The notes under the pieces are model-generated. The model ran no database searches. It was given only the letters and a program-made list of their open reading frames with translations, and was not told the origin of the DNA. Made by a program: the position numbers and the translations under genes. Shown piece after piece: positions 1 through 6,734 of a stretch of DNA of 19,630 bases. How positions within the stretch are numbered: position 1 is the stretch's first letter; each line of letters begins with the position of its first letter. The stretch is from contig JALVJB010000204.1 of NCBI GenBank assembly GCA_027034115.1, positions 1-19,630 of the forward strand, given 5' to 3'. This stretch comes from Acidilobaceae archaeon. GTDB taxonomy: Archaea > Thermoproteota > Thermoprotei_A > Sulfolobales > Acidilobaceae.

Positions 1-591
1 ATAATAGCTGGCGGCTTCGCGGGCATAGTCGTCGGCCTTGCCACTCAGAGCACCCTCAGTAATCTTGTCAGCGGCTTAATGCTTCTAATCGAGCAACCCC
101 TGCGAATAGGGGATCCCGTCACTGTTAAGAGCTATTCCGGAATAGTGGCCGGGATGAACGTTTTCTCAACACTCATAAGGACATGGGAGGGACCTATCGT
201 TAGGATTCCCAATAATGACGTCTTCAACACTGTAATAGTTAACTATAGCAGGATGAAGGCGAGGAGGGTCGAGTTCACCATCGGGGTACACTATGACACT
301 GACATCGACTATGCGTCCCGCGTTATTAAGGAGTTGATGGCGGATCACCCCCTATGCCTAATAAACCCCTCTCCGGAAGTCTTCGTGGAAGATTACTCTG
401 ACAGCGCTATAAAGCTTAGAATGAGGTGCTGGGCTCCAACACAGGCATGGTTCGCTACCAAGGTAGACCTTCAGACTAAACTCAAGAAGCACCTCGACGA
501 AGCCGGCATAGTCATACCCTACCCACAGTTAGACTTACACGTCAAGGAGGAGGTCAGGGTCAGCCTCAACAAGGGAGACGGTAATAGTTAG
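1..591 (+). CDS. MscS-type mechanosensitive ion channel, 5'-truncated
   Basis: C-terminal part of a small-conductance mechanosensitive channel, a membrane protein that opens under tension to release osmolytes after osmotic downshock. The reading frame is open from base 1, so the start lies outside the window. The first residues hold the pore-helix/beta-domain junction: a Gly/Ala-rich helix (IIAGGFAGIVVGLA), then TQSTLSNLVSGLMLL, then EQPLRIGDPVTV, which is the classic MscS order. The rest matches the MscS cytoplasmic beta and alpha/beta domains (TLIRTWEGPIVRIPNND, then a segment ending YPQLDLHV). The ATG at 79 is internal and is not the start. A 72-nt gap separates it from feoB, and no link to iron uptake is evident. 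The family call is secure; the substrate and number of upstream membrane helices cannot be seen. Confidence 0.93.
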   Translation: MIAGGFAGIVVGLATQSTLSNLVSGLMLLIEQPLRIGDPVTVKSYSGIVAGMNVFSTLIRTWEGPIVRIPNNDVFNTVIVNYSRMKARRVEFTIGVHYDTDIDYASRVIKELMADHPLCLINPSPEVFVEDYSDSAIKLRMRCWAPTQAWFATKVDLQTKLKKHLDEAGIVIPYPQLDLHVKEEVRVSLNKGDGNS

Positions 592-663
592 AAACCGTTT
601 CAGGTAGTAAGTAATTATAGTATTAGACCACCCCCTCCATCTCTCTCCCTAGGGAAACTGGTA

Positions 664-2832
664 GTGAGCGCTGAGGAGGCGACCGCCACAACACTATTAG
701 AGAACCTGAAGGGCTGCGATAGACTCGTAGCACTGCTAGGAGCGCCTAACACTGGCAAAAGCGTCCTCTACAACACCCTGACAAAGGGTAAATCGAGCGT
801 CGCCAATTGGCCCGGCGTAACGGTAGACCTGCATATCGGCAGGATCCGGACCCGCTCCAAAACAATCTGCATTCTAGACTTGCCCGGCGCCTATGGACTC
901 GTCCCTAGCAGCCCAGAGGAGAATGTGACTCTCGAGGCCCTCCTAGAGCTAAAGCCCCACCTTATAGTGGCGCTGCTGGACTCTACAAACCCCGATGCCG
1001 GAATCAACCTCGTAGTCCAAGCGATAGAGGCCTTCGACGGCCGAGTCATTGTAGCACTCACTAAGCATGCTCTGGCGCACGCGATGGGAGTCCACATCGA
1101 CATCGGACGCCTACAAGCCCTCCTTGGAGCCCCAGTAGTACCTGTCTCGGCTCTAGAAGGGCTAGGCCTCGACAAGCTCTTAGAATTCATACTGGGCGAG
1201 GAACAGGCAAACCGCTATACAGGCCTCCGCATAGACTATGGCTTCCTCGAAGAGGACGTTAAACGCTTGGAGAATAACGAGTTCGTTGCTAGAGCCTCCA
1301 GGGAGTTCTCAGTCACAAGACGATGGCTCGCCCTCCAGATAATAGGTAAAAGCGAGGCAGTACTCAGGGTATTGGAGCGACACGGGTATAGCGAGCTAGT
1401 AGCACTCTCCGGGAAAATATATGAGAGAACCCTCTCTAAACTGGGGGTCCCTCCAGAAGTCTACATCGCGGAGAAGAGGCTTGCATTTATCGAACAGATT
1501 ATGCGGGACACCGTTGTTAGGAGGACGCCTGCAAGCAACGTTTGGCAGAGAATATCGAATATCCTACTGCACCCTGTGGCTGGCCCCATAGCTAGTATCC
1601 TAGGACTCTTCGCCACGTTCGGCGCTGTGTTCTCCGTAAACACTGGGTTCCCCCTCAACATCCTGTTCGACTGGCTGGGCTGGAAGGGCGCCGCGGAATT
1701 CCTAGATAAGTACAATCTCTCAGCGCTCCTCATAGACTTCTTCAACGCTATAGGCGACATGCTTAGGCCGCACATCCCGCCGCCATGGAACGGGTTAATA
1801 GCCGACGGAGTCATAGGTGGAGTGGGCTTCGTGTTGAGCTTTCTCCCCCTGATAATCCTAGTCTACTTCTCGCTAGGAATACTCGAGGATTCGGGCATAG
1901 CCACGAGGATGGCGATAAGCTTCCACCCCCTCTTCTACCGGTTCGGATTGTCTGGCAGGAGCGTGTTCCCCCTAATGCTGGGCCTCGGCTGCAACGTGCC
2001 AGCCGAGTTCGCCACCCGGGGACTCCCGGAGGAGGAGAGGTTTAGAGCCGTCTTCGCAGTACCCTTTATACCGTGCCAGGCCAGGCTCGCCGTTATAATA
2101 GCTATCACAAGTATTCTTATCAAAGGCGTAGTCGCGCAGACGCTAGCCGTAACGGTCATCTACACGGAGGCACTTCTAGCCGCCTTAATGACCGCGTGGA
2201 TAGCCTCACGCATAATACAGCCTAGGATCTACAAGGAGAGGGGGCTCCCCTACGAGGCTAAGCCCGAGCTGATAATGGAGCTCCCACCCGTCCACAGGCC
2301 CCACCCGAAAGTCATATGGTGGTATATTCGCGACAATACTATCCATTTCCTAAGGAAGGCTGGCACGGTCATATTCCTTCTAGCTATAATCACCTGGGGC
2401 TTACTCTACTACGGCCCCAACGGCTACACGGTGAACCCCGCGGAGAGTTACGGCGGCATCATAGGCGAGTGGGTCGGCGACCTAACGCACCTAATAGGCG
2501 TGAGCGAGGACAGGGACCAGATATTAGGAGTAGCACTACTAGACGGGCTAATAGCCAAGGAGGGAGTTCTAACCGCCATCGCTATATCAACGGGAGTCGG
2601 CCAGGAGTCGTTACAAACGGCTATCGAGAGCCTAGGCCTCACAGCGTCCCAAGCCCTAGGATTCCTCGTATTAATAACGCTATACTTCCCATGCATCGCC
2701 ACCCTAGCCGCTATGAAGAGCATAGTGAAGTCGTGGAAGCCGGTCCTGGGATACGCAGTCTACTCCATACTCGTAGCTATAGTCTTCGCCACGGTAACAT
2801 ACCATATAGCAGCTTTACTCGCAGGTGCCTAA
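664..2832 (+). CDS. feoB: Ferrous iron transport protein B (FeoB), GTPase-permease
   Basis: Inner-membrane Fe(II) uptake protein with an N-terminal G domain and a polytopic permease, 722 aa, within the usual range. G1 is GAPNTGKS (residues 26-33), switch I is around NWPGVTVD (48-55), G3 is DLPG (72-75), and a G5-like SAL is at 162-164. The G4 site that normally reads NxxD is TKHA at 133-136, so the conserved Asp is missing (see findings). The permease shows the two Gate-type repeats, including SLGILEDSG, GLGCNVPAE and IPCQARLAV, which carry the conserved cysteines of FeoB. The start is GTG at 664 with no clear ribosome site; an AT-rich stretch at 613-620 (AATTATAG) could be its TATA box, giving a short leader. 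It is followed 3 nt later by the FeoC-like gene, so the two are probably cotranscribed. No FeoA is present in the window. Confidence 0.95.
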   Translation: MSAEEATATTLLENLKGCDRLVALLGAPNTGKSVLYNTLTKGKSSVANWPGVTVDLHIGRIRTRSKTICILDLPGAYGLVPSSPEENVTLEALLELKPHLIVALLDSTNPDAGINLVVQAIEAFDGRVIVALTKHALAHAMGVHIDIGRLQALLGAPVVPVSALEGLGLDKLLEFILGEEQANRYTGLRIDYGFLEEDVKRLENNEFVARASREFSVTRRWLALQIIGKSEAVLRVLERHGYSELVALSGKIYERTLSKLGVPPEVYIAEKRLAFIEQIMRDTVVRRTPASNVWQRISNILLHPVAGPIASILGLFATFGAVFSVNTGFPLNILFDWLGWKGAAEFLDKYNLSALLIDFFNAIGDMLRPHIPPPWNGLIADGVIGGVGFVLSFLPLIILVYFSLGILEDSGIATRMAISFHPLFYRFGLSGRSVFPLMLGLGCNVPAEFATRGLPEEERFRAVFAVPFIPCQARLAVIIAITSILIKGVVAQTLAVTVIYTEALLAALMTAWIASRIIQPRIYKERGLPYEAKPELIMELPPVHRPHPKVIWWYIRDNTIHFLRKAGTVIFLLAIITWGLLYYGPNGYTVNPAESYGGIIGEWVGDLTHLIGVSEDRDQILGVALLDGLIAKEGVLTAIAISTGVGQESLQTAIESLGLTASQALGFLVLITLYFPCIATLAAMKSIVKSWKPVLGYAVYSILVAIVFATVTYHIAALLAGA

Positions 2833-2835
2833 ACC

Positions 2836-3087
2836 ATGAATAAACGCGTTGCAGGGCGCATAGAGGAACTCCTAGGGTTCCTTAGGCGCGGATACACGCT
2901 AAAAGAAGCTGCTGTAAGGCTAGGAATCAGCGAGGATGAAGCGAGACTCATATACTATACTCTAGCCGCCCAAGGGCTAGTGAAGATAATCCAGCCTAAG
3001 ACCCGGAAATGCTCATGTGAAGGATGCCCATTTAGGAAATACTGTACGCTAAGCATTAAGGGGAGGGTTGCGAGGAGGAAAAGCTAG
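2836..3087 (+). CDS. Small winged-helix protein with Cys cluster, FeoC-like
   Basis: An 83-residue protein. Residues about 6-53 form a helix-turn-helix/winged-helix fold: LKEAAVRLGISEDEARLIYY is a typical recognition-helix region, followed by a short wing (LVKIIQPK). The C-terminal part has cysteines at 59, 61, 64 and 70 (CxCx2Cx5C) within CSCEGCPFRKYC, suited to binding an Fe-S cluster or a metal, then a basic tail. Small winged-helix proteins with a Cys cluster next to feoB are known as FeoC, a modulator of FeoB stability or an iron/redox sensor. The 3-nt spacing from feoB supports that role. The family assignment rests on architecture and position, since FeoC sequences are poorly conserved; a stand-alone DNA-binding regulator is the alternative. 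Confidence 0.7.
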   Translation: MNKRVAGRIEELLGFLRRGYTLKEAAVRLGISEDEARLIYYTLAAQGLVKIIQPKTRKCSCEGCPFRKYCTLSIKGRVARRKS

Positions 3088-3115
3088 GCTATCTCCGTGG
3101 AGCCCGAACTTTTCC
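3077..3115. terminator. Candidate bidirectional terminator between the feo operon and acyl-CoA dehydrogenase
   Basis: A perfect 7-bp inverted repeat, GGAAAAG at 3077-3083 and CTTTTCC at 3109-3115, brackets the two convergent stop codons. Each strand therefore ends its passage with a T4 tract. The 25-nt loop can form a further GGCT/AGCC stem. It is the only obvious termination-like structure at this junction. The T tracts are short, so this is a candidate only. Confidence 0.3.
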
Positions 3116-4261
3116 GAGTAGTGCTTTCACAATAACCATTCTCTGCACTTCATTAGTGCCATCGCCTATCTCTATCATTTTAATGTCCCGATAGTGTCTT
3201 TCAACCGGGCTCTCCTTACTATAGCCTATGCCTCCCAGGACTTGCATAGCCATCCTGACGAGGTCCACGCCCCACTTCGCCGCAGCTAGTTTAGCGATGC
3301 TACTCCACATCGGGTAGTCGTCATCGCCATTGTCCACCTTGACGGCAGCGGTGTAGATTAGGGTTCTAGCAGCCTCCAGGCGTAGCTTCATCTCAGCTAA
3401 CATGTACTGGACCATTTGGTGCTCGACCAGCGGCTTGCCCATGGACTCTCTCTGTTTGGCGTAGTTTAAGGCCTCGTCGAAGGCTGCTTGCATGACGCCT
3501 AGCCCAGTAGCCGCCGTGATTATTCTTCCCTCATTGAGAGCGTCCATTACTATCTTGAAGCCCTTATTCACCTCTCCTACTAGGTTCTGCTTGGGCACCC
3601 TACAACCCTCGAATACGACCTCGCTCGTCCCGCTGCCCCGGTAGCCCATCATCTCGAGCTTGGATACCTCGATACAGTCGGACTTGTCTACAACGAATAG
3701 AGAGACGCCTCTATGCCTATCCTCCGGCTTCCCAGTCCTCGCTGCTACTAGAAAGAAGCTGGCATACGGCGAATTAGTTATGAAGGTCTTCCTCCCATTT
3801 ATAACCCACTCGTCGCCGTCTAAGACAGCTCTAGTCGTTACGGCGGCCGCATCTGTGCCGCAGCAGGGCTCTGTTAGGGCGAAGGCTCCTATCTCGCCAT
3901 TCGCGAGGCGCTCCAAGTATTCGCGTTTTAATTCGTCGTTAGCGTAGTGGACTAGCGGGTAGGCTACCATTGTCCCCGACACAGTAGCCATTATTGACAC
4001 CGCACTACTGTACCGGGCGAGTTCCTCTACCACTACTGCGCTCTCTAGGGTTGAGAGGCCTGGCCCACCATACTTCTCGGGGACTCTAAGGGCGAAGTAG
4101 CCCATCTCAGCCGCCGCCCTGATAACGTCATCTGGGACTATGTTCTCGCGGTCTATCCGGACGGCTACGGGTGCAAGGTATTTCTCGCCGAATTCTCTAA
4201 CACTATTACGCAAAACACGTATGTCCTCTGAGTCAAAAACATTATTCATTACGAGGGACAC
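3089..4261 (-). CDS. Acyl-CoA dehydrogenase family flavoprotein
   Basis: FAD-dependent dehydrogenase (390 aa, the standard family length) that introduces an alpha-beta double bond into an acyl-CoA, passing electrons to an electron-transfer flavoprotein. The helical N-terminal domain is followed by the signature FALTEPCCGTDAAAV and VINGRKTFITNS, the beta domain YRGSGTSEVVFEGCRVP, and the C-terminal helical bundle ending in IGDGTNEVQRM. The residue where most members carry the catalytic Glu is Asp367 (see findings). The substrate (fatty, branched-chain or amino-acid derived acyl-CoA) cannot be told. The GTG at 4261 gives the longest form; an ATG four codons later (4249) is an equally plausible start. 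It stands alone, convergent with the feo genes and divergent from aIF5A; no other beta-oxidation gene is in the window. Confidence 0.93.
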   Translation of the reverse strand: MSLVMNNVFDSEDIRVLRNSVREFGEKYLAPVAVRIDRENIVPDDVIRAAAEMGYFALRVPEKYGGPGLSTLESAVVVEELARYSSAVSIMATVSGTMVAYPLVHYANDELKREYLERLANGEIGAFALTEPCCGTDAAAVTTRAVLDGDEWVINGRKTFITNSPYASFFLVAARTGKPEDRHRGVSLFVVDKSDCIEVSKLEMMGYRGSGTSEVVFEGCRVPKQNLVGEVNKGFKIVMDALNEGRIITAATGLGVMQAAFDEALNYAKQRESMGKPLVEHQMVQYMLAEMKLRLEAARTLIYTAAVKVDNGDDDYPMWSSIAKLAAAKWGVDLVRMAMQVLGGIGYSKESPVERHYRDIKMIEIGDGTNEVQRMVIVKALLGKVRAPRR

Positions 4262-4319
4262 CGGTTACTTGTTAATCCCTAACTCGATAATAACCGTTGA
4301 TAGATGTAGGATAATAACG

Positions 4320-4397
4320 CTGGGGGCTGTGAGGCGGAACCCGGGAACTAGAGCCTTCAAACCGGTAATGATGACTGCTCGTTCACCGAGCCCCCAG
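4320..4397. repeat. 78-nt imperfect inverted repeat upstream of aIF5A
   Basis: CTGGGGGCT at 4320-4328 is a perfect complement of AGCCCCCAG at 4389-4397. The pairing can continue with GTGA (4329-4332) against TCAC (4383-4386) across a 2-nt bulge. Alternatively, the right side can form a local hairpin GCTCG-TTCAC-CGAGC at 4377-4391. An ATGATGA, resembling a box C sequence, lies at 4368-4374, but no CTGA box D follows. I tested it as a tRNA on both strands: there is no T-loop or D-arm match. The right arm ends 2 nt before the aIF5A TATA box. Confidence 0.5.
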
Positions 4398-4399
4398 GC

Positions 4400-4407
4400 T
4401 TTATAAG
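4400..4407 (+). promoter_or_regulatory. TATA box of the aIF5A gene
   Basis: TTTATAAG is centred about 40 nt upstream of the GTG start. Transcription would then start near 4430, giving a leader of about 14 nt that contains GGGTG (4432-4436) as a modest ribosome site. Confidence 0.65.
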
Positions 4408-4443
4408 GGCGAGCTCTCCGGCTCAACTAGAGGGTGTCTAAGC

Positions 4444-4854
4444 GTGAGCGTGAACTATGCAACCCTTGGTGAGCTTAAGAAGGGTAGCTATATCGTGATT
4501 GACGGCGAGCCTTGCAGGATCGTGGAGATCTCGAGGGCTAAGACGGGTAAGCATGGAAGCGCTAAAGCGCACGTGGTCGCTATCGGCATCTTCAGCGGGC
4601 AGAAGAAGACCCTAGTCGCCCCAGTGGATACTCGTGTGCAGGTCCCGATTATCGAGAAGAGGCTAGGCCAGATACTCGCTGATATGGGCGACATGCTGCA
4701 AATCATGGATCTAGAAACCTATGATACGTTCGAAGTCGAGAAGCCTAGCGATGACCCCAACCTTCTCGAAAAACTACAGCCAGGAGTCACTGTTGAATAC
4801 TGGCTGATAATGGGTAGACCGAAGATTATCCGAGTAAGGGAGAGGAGCACCTAG
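4444..4854 (+). CDS. eif5a: Translation factor aIF5A (hypusine-containing)
   Basis: Archaeal IF5A, 136 aa, binds the ribosome and rescues stalled elongation, for example at proline-rich stretches. The N-terminal SH3-like domain carries the hypusination loop KTGKHGSAKAH, in which Lys36 is the lysine converted to hypusine or deoxyhypusine. The C-terminal OB-fold domain follows from about residue 70 (LGQILADMGDMLQIMDLETY). The start is GTG at 4444, supported by the TATA box at 4400-4407 and the conserved N-terminus. It converges on the SPOUT gene with a 4-nt overlap: CTAG at 4851-4854 supplies TAG stops to both strands. The modifying enzyme, deoxyhypusine synthase, is encoded at 12937-13863. Confidence 0.97.
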   Translation: MSVNYATLGELKKGSYIVIDGEPCRIVEISRAKTGKHGSAKAHVVAIGIFSGQKKTLVAPVDTRVQVPIIEKRLGQILADMGDMLQIMDLETYDTFEVEKPSDDPNLLEKLQPGVTVEYWLIMGRPKIIRVRERST

Positions 4855-5360
4855 CACCTCACGGGAGGCAGACCACTCCAAATCCTATCTAAAATAATAT
4901 TTAATATAACAGTAGTCCTCCACACCCCCCAATTACGAACCTCGTAAAAGAGGTCTTCTCCCAGCTCGCATTCAACGCCGCGGTGCAGGCAGGCGACTAC
5001 GGGCGGCTCCATCCTCGTAATATATAGTTTCTGGGAACCGGTACGTGCATGCCTGATCTCGATCTTCACACCCTTCTCGGGGATTAGCGGATTCTCGGAG
5101 AGGAGCGCTCCCAGTTTTTTGCCCCGGAGGACTGCACGAACCCACCCCTCACTTGTATCGGCATCCGGGCGTAGATGGCGGATCTTGTCGCCCGGAGCAA
5201 TAATCCACTTGGCTCCTATCCTGACTTGGGCTAGTGTGTCTCTCCTTGCATTATTGCTTATGAGGAGGGAGTAGACTAGGAACCTGGCGGCGTCATAAGT
5301 GTTTCTGGGGTCCGGGTATAGGAGTACTCGCTTGTACTTGTCGACCTCGTCTAGCGTCAT
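4851..5360 (-). CDS. Divergent SPOUT/TrmY-like RNA methyltransferase-fold protein
   Basis: A 169-residue protein that I match by eye to the TrmY (DUF358) branch of the SPOUT superfamily, whose members methylate pseudouridine 54 in archaeal tRNA. Supporting segments are LVYSLLISNNARRDT (family: a helix ending in an xxRxDx turn), IRHLRPDADTSEGWVRAVLR (family: a LRPDERNxAxxxRxAL-like segment), and the C-terminal TTVILNIILDRI (family: a helix ending in a HNxLD-like motif). The SAM-binding knot region, normally containing a GDH-like or SDH-like loop, is not recognisable: it reads VVACLHRGVECELGEDL. It may have lost methyltransferase activity or changed its cofactor pocket. The ATG overlaps the SRP54 stop by 4 nt (ATGA), so it is the last gene of the TldD-TldE-SRP54 operon. 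The family call is moderate and the function is unproven. Confidence 0.55.
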   Translation of the reverse strand: MTLDEVDKYKRVLLYPDPRNTYDAARFLVYSLLISNNARRDTLAQVRIGAKWIIAPGDKIRHLRPDADTSEGWVRAVLRGKKLGALLSENPLIPEKGVKIEIRHARTGSQKLYITRMEPPVVACLHRGVECELGEDLFYEVRNWGVWRTTVILNIILDRIWSGLPPVRC

Positions 5361-6682
5361 GTTAGCCCCAGCCTTCTTAGAAGCCTTCTATCCCTCCTTA
5401 TCCTCTTCATCATTACTTTAAGGTTCTTGTAGTATGCGAGTAGCTCTCTCACGTCTTCAGTTGTGGTCCCGGAGCCGATGGCTATCCTCCTCATCCTGCT
5501 CCTGTCTATTATCTCGGGCTTGTCTAGCTCCTCATAAGTCATACTCTCGATAATAGCGAGCCACTTCTTTATCTTCTCCTCCCCCAGCCTAGCGGTATTA
5601 TCGTCGAGCTTCGCTATCAGGCCGAAGCCTGGGAGCATTTGGAGAACCTTGGAGAGCGGCCCCATTTTTCTCATACTCTTCAACTGCCTGTAGATTATTC
5701 TCATGTTTATTTTACCCTTCAATATGTCTTCTGCGGCCTTCTCTAGCTCTTCGGCTTCTTCGAGGCCCTTCAGCTTTTCTAGGAGCGACTCTATGTCGCC
5801 CATGCCGAGTATTCTGCCGACGAACCTTGTTGGGCGGAAAGGCTCTAGTTCGTCGATCTTCTCCCCTGTACCAATGAATTTAACAGTAGCTCCCGTAGCA
5901 GCCGCAGCGGAGAGTACTCCTCCTCCGCGCGCCGTGCCGTCCATCTTGGTTACTATGAGGGATCCTACGGGTGTTGACTCATGGAACCTTTTGGCTAGGT
6001 CGTAGGCTTTTTGCCCTATTGCAGCGTCGATAACCAGTATTACTTCGTCCGGTTTGACTGCGTCGGCTATTTGCTTCATCTCGTGGAGGAGCGCTTCTTC
6101 GCTTCCAAAGCCGTGGCGCCCGGCAGTATCCACAATTATTATCTCGGCTCCTCTATCGAGCGCATATTTTACTCCTTTCTCTGCGATCTTTGCGGGGTCC
6201 CCCTTATCCTCTCCGTAGAATATTGCTCCCGCCTGGTCGGCTAGTGTCTTCAACTGATCCTTGGCTCCCGGTCTATAGGTGTCTGTGGAGACTAGGGCTA
6301 CCTTGTATCCCCGCCGTGCATAGTAGTAGGCTAGCTTACCCGCCGTCGTGGTCTTACCGCTGCCCTGTACTCCTACGAGTAGAATAATCCAAGGTGTCTT
6401 TGGAGGAAGTATCTGAGGTTTCCTATCGCCGCCGAAGAGCTTGGATAACTCCTCGTATACTATTTTGATAAACCATTCTCGCCTGCTCGCTCCGGGAGGG
6501 GGTGCCTCCTTCTGGGCCCTCTCTTTTATCCTCTTTGTCAGGTCGAAGACTAGTTTTACGTTGACGTCTGACTTTATCAGTTCTCTCTGGAGGTCTCGTA
6601 TGAACTCTTGTACCGCCTTCTCGTAGGTGCCTCCGCCTTTCAGGAACTTTGTTACTGCTTTTCTAACACCGTCTAATACCAT
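5357..6682 (-). CDS. srp54: Signal recognition particle GTPase SRP54 (Ffh)
   Basis: Protein core of the signal recognition particle: it binds 7S RNA and signal sequences and delivers ribosomes to the FtsY receptor. It has 441 aa, normal for archaea. The N domain (about 1-90) is followed by the G domain with GVQGSGKTT (104-112), DTYRPGAKDQLK, DTAGRHG and TKMDGTARGGG. The methionine-rich M domain begins near residue 300 (MRIIYRQLKSMRKMGPLSKVLQMLPG) and ends in a basic helix-turn-helix (MKRIRRDRRLLRRLG) for RNA binding. The ATG at 6682 has GAGGAG about 6 nt upstream. It lies 52 nt behind the TldE gene and overlaps the SPOUT-like gene by 4 nt, so it appears to be the third gene of a four-gene operon. 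Confidence 0.98.
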   Translation of the reverse strand: MVLDGVRKAVTKFLKGGGTYEKAVQEFIRDLQRELIKSDVNVKLVFDLTKRIKERAQKEAPPPGASRREWFIKIVYEELSKLFGGDRKPQILPPKTPWIILLVGVQGSGKTTTAGKLAYYYARRGYKVALVSTDTYRPGAKDQLKTLADQAGAIFYGEDKGDPAKIAEKGVKYALDRGAEIIIVDTAGRHGFGSEEALLHEMKQIADAVKPDEVILVIDAAIGQKAYDLAKRFHESTPVGSLIVTKMDGTARGGGVLSAAAATGATVKFIGTGEKIDELEPFRPTRFVGRILGMGDIESLLEKLKGLEEAEELEKAAEDILKGKINMRIIYRQLKSMRKMGPLSKVLQMLPGFGLIAKLDDNTARLGEEKIKKWLAIIESMTYEELDKPEIIDRSRMRRIAIGSGTTTEDVRELLAYYKNLKVMMKRIRRDRRLLRRLGLT

Positions 6683-6734
6683 TCCTACTCCTCGATTAGC
6701 CTATTGGGTGCTTGTGGAGGAGAAAAGTGTGTGG

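Noticed and set aside
2316..2843. 175-codon open frame on the plus strand within feoB
   Set aside because: It is a shifted frame of feoB. Its translation is low-complexity, rich in Arg, His and Pro, with no domain, and FeoB motifs in the main frame are continuous.
4320..4397. tRNA gene suggested by 7-9 bp arms and about 75-nt spacing
   Set aside because: No T-loop, D-arm or anticodon arm could be fitted on either strand. The possible right-hand hairpin has a 5-nt loop.
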